Positions 1-12,640 of a stretch of 64,000 bases of DNA are shown in pieces. The position numbers and the translations under genes were made by a program. This stretch comes from Blastobasis lacticolella (lineage: Eukaryota; Arthropoda; Insecta; Lepidoptera; Blastobasidae): positions 7,909,057-7,973,056 of the forward strand of contig LR990043.1 in the NCBI GenBank assembly GCA_905147135.1, read 5' to 3'. Below the pieces are notes generated by a model. It ran no database searches. It was given only the letters and a program-made list of their open reading frames with translations, and had not been told where the DNA came from. How positions within the stretch are numbered: position 1 is the stretch's first letter; the number at the start of each line of letters is the position of its first letter.

Positions 1-1323
1 CACGTTACAATCGTACCTACATCATTAACGAGTTGCGTTCGCCACGGCCCGGGTAGGGGGCGCTGTAATTGGCTATTAGACAACAGTTTTATTTCTGCCG
101 ATTTCCTGGAGAGCAGGGCGTTAAACCGTCCGAGATTAGGTTTACTTGCTCTTAATTAGGGTACTCTAAAAGTCGAGTAATAAGTCGTGAAGTATTTTGC
201 GAATTTTGGGCATTTAATTGTAAGGGCACATTTTAATTTTTTTGTAGCTAGGATTACAAATTAAAACTATATTTGGTTGCTTTATTTACGAGAGCGTGGA
301 AGGCAATTTGGCAGCCCTGCAGGGTGCTTTATTTGGGGCGAAGCGCCTGTAATTGGCCGGCCGGGGCCGGATGCACCACAGGTGCTCCATCTCGCGGCCG
401 CGCCGGAAATGAGCGCCAATTTGAATTTCTTCAGAAGCACTGCCATTAATCGAGCATCCATATCGAGTGACGTCAACGCACCCTGGTCTCAATTCGCGGA
501 GTCTATTACCTCACTAAAGGAAAGAAAGTGAATCGTCCCGTCATCAACAACTGGTGAATAGGAGGCCACGTTTATTGGGTAGGTAATAAACGTTTGGTGA
601 TTAGGAAAGTTGGAACAAATAAATGGTGTTGGACGTTTAATGTGTAAAGAAGTTAAGGAATTATTAGAAAACAATCCGGCGTCGGGCTGCGGGGAGGCGC
701 GGGGCGGCGCGGGGTGCGGCGCGGGGCGGGCGGGGCGCCTAATTAGGAGAGGGGGCGAAGGTAATGAGCCGCGATCGCCGCTCCGATATAACGAAGGCTA
801 TTTACGCGGTGGCCGCTCTGAAAATTGCGAGGTTTTGTTTTAAAAGCGGTTACCGTTTGAGTTTCGCGATTAAGGAGTTTAATTAGACAGTGTTGTTTAC
901 AACCTCATTACGGTAGAACGTCGGGGCAAAATAGCCCCGATATCGGCCGATAATTTATGAAGTTGAAAAATGAGTTTCGGTGTCGCTACGTAGATTCTAT
1001 TGTAGATTACGGCCGAACAATCCGTCGTGTCTTATGAATAAACATGAACAGAATTTCTTGATAATCCGCGCGCCACGCGAGCGCTAGTCGACCTTATTGC
1101 CATGGACAAAAGTACGCTGTTTGGCTAGAAATTATAAATAAATAATAGATTAACACGTTCGACCTTCAATTGTTTTCGAATGGCGCCATTACGGCTTGGC
1201 CAATCTTATTTCAATTTGAGTAGGAACTTAGCAAGAGACTGGTGATGGATAGTCCGGTTAGACTGGTAGCTATTTGTTGCGTCGCTGTTTGGAGCGAAAT
1301 GGTTGAGACCACAATCAATGCTC
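1..1323. other. Non-coding stretch
   Basis: Apart from the GC-rich strip at 676-747, I see only AT-rich sequence with scattered AATTA sites. The open frames lack ATG, splice or family support. Confidence 0.6.
676..747 (+). promoter_or_regulatory. GC-rich strip with G-runs next to a TAATTA-type site
   Basis: Sixty-five bases have at least six runs of three or four G on the plus strand, then CCTAATTAGG. The composition is abrupt against the AT-rich surroundings. A G-quadruplex is possible, and the palindromic TAATTA core would suit homeodomain binding. A regulatory role is inferred from composition only. Confidence 0.4.
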
Positions 1324-1341
1324 CGGTAATAAACCACTTAT

Positions 1342-1664
1342 AAAAAATAATAATCATCTTGGCATTGATGTCCCGGCTGTGCTCTCGCACAGGGCCTAGG
1401 GGCCGCCTTGACCATGATCCAGGATTTAGCAGATCAGGAAATTGAAGTGGTGCGACTGCCATCTGACTTCCGCTACCCTTTTAAAAGGGGAACCTGACGA
1501 GATTGCATAATGGTTACGTTCATCGCGATGTTTTCCTCACCGTAAGAGCATTGGTTAGTGTTCAACTACTTACAACTTACATAACTCAGAAAAGAGTCAA
1601 TGGTACACGGCAACACTGGATTCGAACCTGGCACCCCGGGACACGAGTCGGTCCCCGACGCCCT
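1342..1664 (-). mobile_element. tRNA-headed SINE, near full length, with 18-bp target-site duplication
   Basis: On the minus strand the element opens with a tRNA-like head (CCGACTCGTGTCCC...GGTTCGAATCC, a canonical B box) and runs through the shared body. It ends with ...GAGAGCACAGCCGGGACATCAATGCCAAGATGATTATTA. The sequence CGGTAATAAACCACTTAT occurs exactly at 1324-1341 and 1665-1682 on the two sides, a perfect target-site duplication. The perfect duplication and intact B box suggest a fairly recent insertion. The A-box end of the head appears shortened. Confidence 0.9.
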
Positions 1665-1682
1665 CGGTAATAAACCACTTAT

Positions 1683-4600
1683 TCTGTGTCAATTTGACCG
1701 AGTGGGTATTTGGAGAAAATAAAAGTGCCATCGCGTCGACACGAGGAGCGTCTCGTTATCGCCAGATAGACGGCTTTCGGCCCTTTCCGTAAGTAGACGT
1801 GCCGACAATACGGTGACGTCATTAACGTATCGGCGCGGGCGCACGCAGTTATTCGCTAATGTGACAACAACAGAGGGCCCGCAGCAAATGAGGGACCATC
1901 TTTCGGTTTTCACATATTGTGCCCGGTGCACAGTAGGAGGGACAAAGATGGCGTGATACGAGTATTTATGAAATTATATTGAGTGTGGATGGTGGATCTT
2001 GAAATTATCCGAGACACACAAAATCCTGAATTAATAATTGATATTAATAATTTTTGTCATCACTTTCATATTAATTCGTTATTTTGTATTTGGCGTTTCA
2101 TTATTATAAAATGGCTTCATGGCATTATTGGCTCATATAATCCTACAGGAAGAAATTCACATCCGTTGAGTGGTTTAGGAGTAAGCGGATATTTATTTAT
2201 AACTTCATGCACATTACAGTACACTGGATATAGGTACAGACAGACAAGGAAAGCGACAAGGATTAATTTTAAACTAACTTCCCGTTGAACATGGGACCAA
2301 CAATTATGATCATAGAAACCGTTTTAACCATTTAATGAAATTTTAATGGCTTTCCGTTGAACCAGTGTCACAGAAGTTTATCACTTTGGACGCCGCATTT
2401 CGAAAAACGATTGACTGGTAAACTTAGGGCTGAGTGTTGAGTTTTGCTTCGATTTTACTTTACTATCGCGTTTGGCTATAAAGTCATAGACAAAAATCCA
2501 GAATCGCCAGCAACGAAATGAATAAAAATGGGTTTACTATAGTTAACTCATAAAGTAAAAAGGAGTATGTAGGGGCCTTTTTTCTTTCGTATCTACTAAT
2601 TACCTCTGCATTATAACCCACAGAACAAAAGAAGAATTATTCAAATCGGTCTAGCCGTTTTCGAGTTATAGCAAGATTAACGAAGAGCAATTTTTGTATG
2701 GAAATTGTATCATTTATAAACAAAATATCTAGTATATCACATCGATTTTGCAGTAAATTATTATATACATATTATGAATATTATAACCGCATATATAAAA
2801 TTTCTGGCGACTCTGGTTTTTTTTTAGCCAAGATCTTTGTATGAAGAAAAAACTTAATTAACGTACCACAGATAGCGCTCTACATTTCTTCAAACTAATT
2901 TCGACGTAACCGCAAACGTAAAGTAAAATCGATGAAAAACTTACACTCAGCCCTCTGATGCCCAAAACGTCATAACGCGTCAACCTATCAAGCGCCGGCG
3001 TCGAATTCGGGCCCAGTGTGCCCCCGTCCGGGGTGTATTCTAATCGCGCCTTAGCGTGGCCCGTTTTTGCGCTAACGAACAGGTTGCGAGCGCGGGCAGG
3101 ACCCGCCGACGGGGAATTTCGCCTCATTAAAAGTTGCGACCCGCGCGGGCAATTTGGACCCGCGACTTCGGCCGCACTTAACGACCCGACTTTACACTAT
3201 CAGTCGCGATTTTCGACAGCCCTGCTTATTGTTGGGTTTATTGTGCGGAGCGGACGCATGGTTACGTCTCAGAATCCTACTCTGTAACTTTTTTATTACT
3301 ATCCTCAATGTACAGATACGGCTTTTTTACAGGTTTATAATAGTATAGAATAATACTTAATATAGAAATATGTTTGAACGAGTTGGTTTTGTATCTAGGG
3401 GCAATTATTGGAAACAATTTATTTCTATAAATATTACACTCATAAAATCATAAGTTCATGTTGGTAGGTACAATATATCACAGGAACCACAAGAACACAT
3501 AGTCTACAATATTCTTCACAGGCGGAAACAGCTTCGCACATTTAGGTGCACCCAACAAATCGTAACACCAACATGATAGTAAACCGTAAGCACGCGGTTC
3601 CAATACGTTCCACCGCGGCTCAAATCGACGCGGAAACATAAACAGATTTCACCGCACAGCCGGTGGCTGTTCCGGTCAAGCTTACCGTCATTAGACATTT
3701 CACCCTTAGCCCCATGGCATTACTAGTTCCTCCGTATTATTAGCCCCCCCCCCCCCTCCCCACCTGCGTCCCTCGAATTAGTAAACAAACGTCTTTACGA
3801 GCGGTTTTACGACGGCCGCGGTATTTCGGTCTCGCGCACGCGTTTTACGACATAATGAATTTGTTGATGAACTAGGTATTAGAAAGTTTGGAAATAGACG
3901 CGTCTGGTGACCGGTGGCCGGCTCGTGCCGGGTTGTCTGGCCGGGATACGGTTATTGTATTAGTAGTCCTTATTGGCGGATTTACAAAGACGAGTTTTGC
4001 AAAGTATCAAGAGGTTTAAAGTCCAGTTGTAGAGGACTTAATAATAATAGATAAGTTTATTTTTTCTTCAAATAGGTATCTACTTATGAAATATACAAAA
4101 ATAAAACAATTTATAATATAACCTGCGTGAGATACTGGTGTCTGCACTAGATTTTAAATACCTGTTTCACAGATCACCAGGCAAGCCCCCAGCCCATTGG
4201 AATTAATGTCACATAAGAGGCAGAAAGGTAACTGTATTTTTTAAGCCTTCGTAATCTACTCTTCTTTAAACTAAGAATATGCACGGATTCCATCTAAGTT
4301 CTATTATGTCTATATTAAGTTACATTTTTCGAACAGAAATAGGAAGAACAGTCTATCGTAAGCAGTAACTCCGCTACTAAACGTCATACTTAATGCAAAT
4401 TAAGATAATTATGGCCATATTACGTGCGCTTTAGCTCTTAATTGAGACGTCGTCAATAAGTTAGGCACACATTTACATATCGACAAGGCACACCTCGGTT
4501 ATTATTAATAGTAGTCGTAACACGAGGTGCAAGGAACATGGCCTGATCCAGGGAGGGCATCGGAATATACTTCAGTATTACCCACATAGAATTCTCTCCT

Positions 4601-6132
4601 AAAATACATCGAAGCAATAAATACTGGGATGCAATGGTGAATTGAATATCCAACTAAGCTGAATTCCAATTAAATTTCATGTCAAAGCTGAATATCCAGA
4701 AAGGAATATTATTATTAGAATTATGCATAATATTATTACGGCATATTTGACCCCACGCCTGACTCCGTCCCTGGCGCCCGGTTAGTGCGGGGTTAACACA
4801 TGAGGTTAATTAAGATCAGAAGCGCGACCTATAACTAGCTAAGCTGCGCTGAGTTCGCTGAGTACTTCCCCCTAATTGATACGATTTCAACTCCCGACGT
4901 AAGTGTTAGTTAATATTTGCTCATTATTTAATCACGCTCAGTTACTTGTATGTGTATCGTACTGTTGGGAAAAATAAAGTCAACGCTAATAACTCGAGCG
5001 ATCTGGTGAAGGGTTATTGGACAGCCAGCTGAAAAGTACACCGTAAATGTATTATTCCCCCGCATTTATAGTAACGCGACACTGCGCTGTCATAAATCCC
5101 GCCGATCGCCGGACAATGGGCAAAAACGAAAAACAAACAGCATAGATAAAAAGCATCCGCTGACCGTTGCGGGATAAACTGTTGCAATGGTATCTTGTCC
5201 CGAAATATGATATGTCACGTGACAAGTGCAACGCGCGCGCCGAATCTCGGCTAGTAAACATTATTAAAAATTCCTTTGACGTCGGTGGATATCGAATCAT
5301 GATTTGTGGACGTCACACCAGCGGCGGCCGCTGTCATACTTGCGCCAAATTTTCGCCCGGGGGCATTTTTTTTTTACTATTTTCTGACGGCAGCCGAGCG
5401 GCGGGCACTCCGTTTATTTATTAACAAAATTCGTCCGTCTGTCTAACACGTAGCGATGCGATGTGTATTCGCCCTTGTTCCGTGGACACAGGGTCGGATT
5501 TGGCGCGCGCCCGCCGGTAGTTAGGCCCCCGGGGCTCGCGCCGTGGCCGTTTACGCGGTGCATAGGCGCGACGCGGCATCGCGCTCCACCCATATCAATT
5601 TCGAATAGGTCCCAAATAGTCCGAATAGGTTTCCTATTCGGCCGGCACGGACGGATTGCGTTTTACTCGTTTTGTGTGTAAAACTGTTGCCCTAAATTAA
5701 ACGCTTTAATAATAGAATAGAAATAAAAGCCGCGGCGCTTTGTTGACAGGAATATCGGGAATGTGAATTTGCTTTCCATATTTTTTTAGTAGTTCAGATG
5801 GAACGTTGTTTTTGTATGTTGGATGTTAATATTTTAGTATATTACAATGACTGCTTTGTGTGTTCAAGGTTTCTACTCGTCTAATATTAATGTCTTTATT
5901 ACTCACAATTTTACACAATTGAATTTGTTCTGACCTGCGCATGGGAGACCATAATTTGATAAGGGCTTGGTGGCGGTCATCAATTCGTAGTTACAAATCA
6001 AATTCAACGAACTTCCTGCAGAATAGGGTTGCCAGGGTGGCATTTGTCGCACTCAAGATGAATATCAGGTCTATAATTATTATAGGCTGGTGACCTTAAT
6101 CTGACCTGATGCTGGTGCTAAGGAATTAGCAC
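1683..6132. other. Non-coding stretch
   Basis: Mostly AT-rich sequence with no recognised gene. It contains a C run at 3744-3761, a fragment with AATCGGTCTAGCCGTTTTCGAG (about 2645-2670) resembling the tail of a lepidopteran repeat, and CpG-richer patches near 3000-3200 and 5450-5600. Confidence 0.6.
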
Positions 6133-6235
6133 ATTTTTTTATACCACTAAGGTGGCAGATATGCTTACGGCCTGCTTGCAGACGTTTACAATACCACGGG
6201 CATTACCCACGCGTTGCAGACCCCATAAAAACCTG
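6133..6235 (+). repeat. Lepidopteran dispersed repeat ('ataccac..aaggtggca..gcttacggcc' type)
   Basis: TTTTTTTATACCACTAAGGTGG is followed by GCTTACGGCCTGC and CCACGGGCATTACCCACGCGTTGC. The same pattern recurs at 45644-45690, 54548-54620, 27261-27345 and, inverted, at 36062-36128. I recognise it as a repeat common in Lepidoptera but cannot assign its transposon class. Confidence 0.75.
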
Positions 6236-7495
6236 TAAATAATTGTGGTTTCGGGCCCGATTAACATACAAAAAATGTAACATAAAAATTAAGCGATTCT
6301 GATTAAAATAAGCAGGCAGTTAAAATAACTCAATTGCTTGTTCCAAAGGCTTCGCTACTGGATAGACACGTCAACAAACTATAATACACGTGTCTAATTA
6401 CGAGTGGTTACATCACTTGTCAAAACCGGTCATATCCGGCGCGGCCCCGCTAGCCACCCAAGGAGTTCGCTAATTAGAGCTGCGGGCGAGGTGCTGCAAC
6501 CTAATCAGGTGGCTAAATAATATACCCGTGACGGGCTCGTTAGCGCTCGTGAGACAGACATTATTAATTAACATCACATCTAGGGGGCGAGGGGGCTGAC
6601 CCCCCGCCCCCCTGCCTGGGCCCCTCTCCCCGGCTGTATGGTAACACCAAACTTCGAAGGTTGTGCTTCAAGTTTCTAATAGTGTAGCTGAAAGAAGAGC
6701 TGCGTTGTGGCAGAAAGTCGTAAGTTTTTGCATGGTAATTAATATAGAAGTACTATGAACGCCTTCATAGGATGTTTTGTTTATTTGAGTATAGCTGCAT
6801 CTCAGATAAGCAATAAGGAACGATTTTACCTAAGATCAATATAGGTATGTAGTACGTCTGGCTGTCTACTAATCAACGGACACTACCCGTGCCCGGGTTT
6901 CCAATATTAATCTACAAGCAGTCAAAGGAACCCCTCTATTTGATGTAAGTGTATGAATGGTAATAAACCAGCACATCCCTAAGCCTCGTCCTCCCTTGGC
7001 GTCTTTTAAAATACGGATGAACAATATTAACATGGATTTACAAGATCCATTATGTTTATTAATTTATTAGTAATATGTTAAATAAAAATTGGATTGCAAT
7101 TCATACTTAATCACTGTGTTGTTCGTATTTTATCCTTTAAAATTCCTGTGTAAAAGATGTACCTAAAAACCTGGCGAAAATGAAGGAGAAGGAAGGTACC
7201 CATGGGATGGCAAACCGTAATAATTAAATGATATTTTTTTATTATCCGGTCAGCAAGAAAAATATCCTAAAAAGTTATTTTGACAGCGTAATATGTTTTT
7301 GGCGGCCGTAAAATAAAAATACCAGCAGTACCTGGTCAACAACTAAATCAAGGATAAAAATATAAAGAAGATATTTTGATTGCTTTTTATTGGTTATGTT
7401 CAAAATAAATAGGTACGTAGTTCTAATATAAGGTTAATTATTATTTGGTCAGCAGAATTACACAATCGGTTAGCTTAAGAGGGTTGGGTTGCAGG

Positions 7496-7812
7496 GATGT
7501 CATCATGTAATCTTAACCTTAAGGGCTCATTATTGTGAGTAATTTTGGTTTCAATACTAATTACGGAACGCTAATTTTATTATTTGTGCACGCGCAACGC
7601 GCAGCGCTCGCGTTCGCCTGTAAAAAAATACATTCTCCCATACATATGGTAGGCAGCGCGATTCCCGTTCGGGCGCTACGTGGTGACTAGGCGGACGCGA
7701 CGCGTACGCGATTTGTACGGCGACGTGTAAATGGGCTCTAAAAAAGACAGGCAGAAATATTCTGAGCAACATGCGTTCGACCAACACACGAGCATTCCCA
7801 ATCAACACGAGG
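7496..7812. mobile_element. Non-autonomous DNA-transposon-like repeat (copy 1)
   Basis: It opens with ATCTTAACCTTAAGGGCTCA and ends with ATATTCTGAGCAACATGCGTTCGACCAACACACGAGCATTCCCAATCAACA. Both ends recur at 8010-8100, where the middle is missing. The interior is CpG-rich, with GCGCAACGCGCAGCGC and CGGACGCGACGCGTACGCG. No coding sequence is convincing here. The two adjacent copies, one deleted internally, suggest a MITE-type family. Confidence 0.6.
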
Positions 7813-8009
7813 GATGAAAATTATAAGTATCTATTCAGTCCACTACATATTCTGCGAAATTGAAAGTCATAATAAAGTGATATAAATGTCGCAGCCGGAT
7901 GGTGATGTTGAAAGAACGATATTGCCAGGAATTTACGGAGCTTGTCACAACACTAACCTACATATGTACTCGTATATATGTCTCCAAATGTTAGTTTCGA
8001 TGCCATCGT

Positions 8010-8100
8010 CTAATCTTAACCTTAAAGGGACAGCCTAAAATATTCCGACAACATGCGTCCGGCCAACACACGGGCATTCTCAAATTCTCAATCAACAGAG
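8010..8100. mobile_element. Same repeat family as 7496, internally deleted (copy 2)
   Basis: ATCTTAACCTTAAAGGGACA is joined within a few bases to ATATTCCGACAACATGCGTCCGGCCAACACACGGGCATTCTCAAATTCTCAATCAACA. These two blocks are about 230 bp apart in the neighbouring copy. Confidence 0.6.
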
Positions 8101-10453
8101 CGGGGCTCAATTTATATGACAAAGACTGTGGTGCGGACAAGTCCCTCAATTTCTCGTGGCCGGCCGTGCGCCGTCGAGAAATTCGAAACACGACTTCGAT
8201 CCCAGACGTTTGACAAAACATGTCCGTGGACGCTCACGACGTAGAATTGACGACACGGCAAACATCGGCTGGGCAATACTCGGTGAGAGGGAGTCGGCAC
8301 TCGTAGCGCCTTGTGCTGCCGATATGTCGGACATGTCATTAGTCCACTAAAACGGATCGATTTGCAGCGATTGTTTTCAGGGCTTGTACCTATGTGGGAA
8401 AGAAAAATATTGTCTCATGACCACATTATTCTGTTACTTTATTTCGGTCATCGCTATCGTATTCCTAAACTATTTAATACTACAGCGAAATAACACCGTT
8501 TATGCAGTTTACTCTATGGCAATAGAATAGGTACCTCCTTATTTTCAACAAATACGAAGGATTACTAGAGATAGACTTGTACACAAACGAATTCAAAGTG
8601 AGTATATTGGTCTGAAGCGACACTGAATCACTGTTAGAAAGGGCAATTAGTTTGACAAGACTGAAGCTCTTTAGTTTGAAGGATGATCTCTCGAACAGCG
8701 AGCTATGATTTACAGATGGCAATACGCAGTTTGCGGACATTGGAGGCGCGTCGTATGTTATGTGTCGTCCACACTCGACACACTACATTGGTGCTTCTGA
8801 TTGAAGACCGCACTGTAACTTGTCATAACTAATCTGCACAAATATAGTGTAGACCAAGAAAAAAATATGAATAAACATAATTGCCAAACTAAACAGAGAG
8901 ATTGACTTATGCAGATAATATAATGTAAAGTATATTACTAAAATAGAAAAAGCAAAAAATAAAAAACTTACGAGCGCGAAACGGATAATGCCGCCAGTAG
9001 GAATCTACACGATACTGAAAGAAGTGAACTGGCGTCCCTCTTACGGTCGTTATTACCATTGTTTTCATCAATTGTTTTTTATATATATTATATATAAAAA
9101 ATAATTGAAATATATTCTTTTACAAATGATCGAGTTTGTTTTAACTTATGTTTTAATATGTTGTCTGTGGACACTTAAATACTGTGTATATTTCGTATGT
9201 ACAGAACAAATACATTTAACTTTCGAATACAAAGTGTTAGCCATAAATATAAAGCCGTCACCCCTAGAACATTTAATTAAATTTTAATAGCAGTCCGCAT
9301 AGTAGCAAAGTTCACTTAATTAGTGGATAATTGACGCATACTAAAATTGATTGTGCACGGAAGTTGCCATTTAAAACGAATATAATGAGGCTGACCGGAA
9401 AGCGTATTTTAATGCAACACAATTAACGTGAAGATTAAAATAATTAACCGAAATATGGTTTTCCTCTCTTTCAACCAATATACGAGACACGAAACTGAAT
9501 TTGGTAATCCCTTTCCGATGTACTGTAATTGAATCCCATCTGAAGACTGGACGCTCTTTAGTTTCAATTTGGCTTCGGAGACGCTTGTCCGGTCTGGACG
9601 CCGGACGACGCTCGTACAAAGACACAAACGAATTTAATTGGGGCCATGCGCCGCGCTGTAATCTAATCACCCTGCGGAGCCGCCGCACCAAGGATGAAGT
9701 GTGCGCGATACAAGTTGCACTATGTTTGCTTTTGCGGGGAAATTGAGCGAATTACGCAGCCATGTGTGATATTAATAATATTGTGGACACGCAACTTTGA
9801 ACGGCAACTTCACAGGACGGGGTGGCTAACTTTCTAGTTCCCTCACATTTATGAAATTTGAAATTTAAAGAAAGCTATATCACACTTTGTTTAGTGTTAA
9901 TCTTCTTCTTCGTATTAATTTGGGTATCCCTTTTAAATTATTTCAGCCCCAAATTGAGAGACTATTAGATCTTCTTCCGAAGCGGAGTATGGGGTGCATG
10001 ATTAGGAGCCTCCCCGCCGTGCACTCTGGAAGCAACTGGACTCGGGCGACACAGAGTCCAAGTTGACCAATCTAACCACATGCATTAATAATACTATCTG
10101 AAGATTTAAACAGACATTTCATAAAGGTAAATACTCTCACAATGAGGAGTTTTCCAGTAGGTATTGTCAGTTGATTTCAAAAAGCATCAATAGACTCCTA
10201 AAATTCTGGTAATTTTTTTTTAAATGTTTATGATTTTGGCAGTGATATCATGCAGCCATCTAATACTAATACTAAAAATAAAATGTTTATTAATATAAAC
10301 ATAACTTTTAAAGGTTGAACGAAATGTACAAAGACATATTTTTATGAATAGGCACCTATGTTCCATTTTATTACAACCTCTATAATGGTTAAAAACTATT
10401 GATAAATACAATATTATCCAATACAACGTACCCAGTGTTTATATCCCCTTTGC
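8101..10453. other. Non-coding stretch with one weak exon candidate
   Basis: A minus-strand segment of about 90 bases ending at 8972 has two ATGs (the nearer in AAAACAATGG), an open frame and a GTAAGT donor. The exon side of the donor is CGCTC rather than AG, and no homology is recognised. An AT palindrome lies at 9069-9107. CpG-richer sequence at 9540-9680 shows no gene. Confidence 0.5.
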
Positions 10454-10464
10454 TAAGAACCTGA

Positions 10465-10529
10465 CCCGACAATTTTGGTAATAGATAATCGCTTGAAAAA
10501 AGCGATTATCAATTACCAAAATTGTCGGG
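10465..10529. repeat. Near-perfect snap-back hairpin (29-bp arms, 7-nt loop)
   Basis: The left arm at 10465-10493 (CCCGACAATTTTGGTAAT...) and the right arm at 10501-10529 are complementary at 28 of 29 positions around the loop TGAAAAA. TAAGAA occurs at 10454-10459 and 10549-10554 and may be a target-site duplication of a slightly larger element ending in CGCCATCTAGTGAGTGG. It could be a foldback transposon relic or a small-RNA hairpin. Confidence 0.85.
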
Positions 10530-10554
10530 CCGCCATCTAGTGAGTGGTTAAGAA

Positions 10555-11159
10555 TGCTTTAGATTATCTATTGGAAAACTCATTGCACAGGTAGCAACAA
10601 ATTGTCCGCATATCGCCATCCAAGTTATAATGCTCCATCAACGATGTAAAGTGTCAGAAAGTGAAGAAGTTGGCGTTTACAGCGGCTCTCGTTAGCTGGT
10701 TGCTGATTGCCGATTGAGGAGCAATTGCCTTGATTGACACCCCCCGCCCCCCGCGCCCCGCCGCCTAACGAGCCCGCTTGAGCCACGTGGACGTGCCCAC
10801 TGCATCGTTACTGTAGGCTGGAAACGCAGGAAAAATCTGGAAAAGTTTGACGTCACCGCGGTGACGAGGGACTGGAAAGATAACACTGCAAAACGTATTT
10901 ACACCAGTCGGTTCTAAACGAATGGAGGATTTCGTCTTTTAACTGGTTTGGCTACAGAATAGTGATAGCTTGAAACACTACTTCAGGATACGCTAGTTTG
11001 GGAATTGATTCTGGGATATTATTCAAATAAATATATGGTTAGAAATGATTTAAGTTCATATTTAACCATTCATTTAGATTTCAAATCAGCTGGACCTAAA
11101 CCAAACTAGTTTAGCCAGAAATCGGGTTCTGAAATGCGGTAACATATTATATTATATAT
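10555..11159. other. Non-coding stretch
   Basis: A C-rich strip (10739-10765, CACCCCCCGCCCCCCGCGCC) is followed by GCCTAACGAGC. Otherwise nothing was recognised. Confidence 0.55.
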
Positions 11160-11170
11160 CTAACCTAAAT

Positions 11171-11542
11171 TACATTATCATTTTGGCGTTAATGCTCTTG
11201 TGCTCTTGTACGCGAGGGCCAGGCGTGGTCCGCCTTGATCATGATCCAGGATTTCGCAGATCAGGTAATTACAGAGGAGCGACTACCGTGTGACCTCCAT
11301 GACCCTGTTAACAGGGAAACCTGACCAGATTGGATCATGGTTACACATTCAGTCGCCAGAATGTGCAGGTTTCATCACGATGTTATCCCTCACCGTAAGT
11401 AAGAGCATCGGTTAGTGATCAACTAATGCACATAACTCAGAAGCGAGTCCTTGGTAATGGCGACATTGAAATTTGAACCTAAAACTTCTCGTTTACGGAT
11501 TGGACGCCTTTCCTTAACCACTAGGCCATTGACGCTGTCAAC
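11171..11542 (-). mobile_element. tRNA-headed SINE, full length
   Basis: On the minus strand it starts with a tRNA-like A box (TGGCCTAGTGG), then a diverged B box (GGTTCAAATTT), the common body (TTACGGTGAGG..., CAATCTGGTCAGG, CCTGATCTGCGAAATCC) and the 3' end (CATTAACGCCAAAATGAT). Eleven bases, CTAACCTAAAT, occur at 11160-11170 and 11543-11553 and look like the target-site duplication. This copy best defines the full family length, about 370 bp. Confidence 0.88.
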
Positions 11543-11989
11543 CTAACCTAAATATTGGTTTGTATATGTAACGAATTAGCAATTTTAGAAATTGTTATCG
11601 ATAAATTTACATATGCCGAGCAACTATGAGGTATGGTGGGAGATACTAAATTGCCAGTTACCGTGTGTGACGTAACAATCCAAACACCGGGGAGACTATA
11701 AATCATTATAAAATACGAATTAAGCCGTCCTAATGTTTGTGTTTGTGTTCCGGCGCATGGCGCGTGCTCGCGCCCGCGCCCGCGCTCGCAGCACCTCGCG
11801 GCTAATTGGCGCACACAGCAATCAGCAGCACGAACCACCAGCGGCGTCTTTGTAGAGCAACACCGCAATCCATCATATCGGGACAAAAGGCGGGCGCGGC
11901 TGTTTGCGCGGGAGCAGCGTTAATTTTATTAAGGAGTCTCAATCAGGGAAGACGTGTAAGTAAAGTCGGCGGGCGACCGCCGCGGGAGC

Positions 11990-12640
11990 GATTCGAGCGA
12001 ATTACCCGTACCTGGAGGCGCGGCGGCGGCGCCGGCGCGGGCGGGGCGACTCGTTAGTTGTTGTTTGCCGAGTGACGCGGGTCAATCAGCAGAGACATGC
12101 ACGGAACCGCACTTCTTCAACCCCCGGCGTCCCGCCGCCCGCCCGCGCCCCGCAGCCCCCGCCGCTCGTTAGGCCGCGCCGTCTCTGTCAACTGCGAGAC
12201 GAGCTTTATCGAATCTACGACGCACGACCCGCGCGGCGGTCGGCCCACTCCTCGCCTTAGTTTGGCTCGCAACCGCCGGTAAACAAGTGAAATCAGTGTA
12301 AAACGAATTTACATTCGCGTTATCATCAAACAGATGCGATTGTGCGAGAGATAGGGCTCGAGCCGCTCCGACGGAATGTTTGACAGCGTTTCGGATACGC
12401 TCACGTTGGGGAAGGTCGGCTCCTCGGTCGGTGTTCGTCGGAGACAAAAAAATCGGAACGAAGTGGTAAAAAGTAGAATTCCTTTAGGGAGAGACGGAGG
12501 GCGCAGGGAACAGTAGTTAATTGGATGGAATTGTCCGCGTTTGGCTAATTAGCGGCTGCGGCGCGGCAGCTGCGGGCCACGTGCGCGGCGCCGGCGCCGG
12601 CGCGGGCTCGCGGCTGCCCGCGTGCTCATAGGTACACGGG
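11990..12640. promoter_or_regulatory. CpG-rich region, possible regulatory cluster
   Basis: There are two CpG-rich blocks (about 11990-12260 and 12540-12640) with GGCGGCGGCGCCGGCGC, GGCGCCGGCGCCGGCGC and a nearby GGCTAATTAGC. The open frames here are GC-composition artefacts without family resemblance. It lies downstream of the LIM1 exon, so within the gene or its 3' flank. Confidence 0.4.

Noticed and set aside
1211..1462. Minus-strand 83-codon frame
   Set aside because: Runs largely through a SINE.
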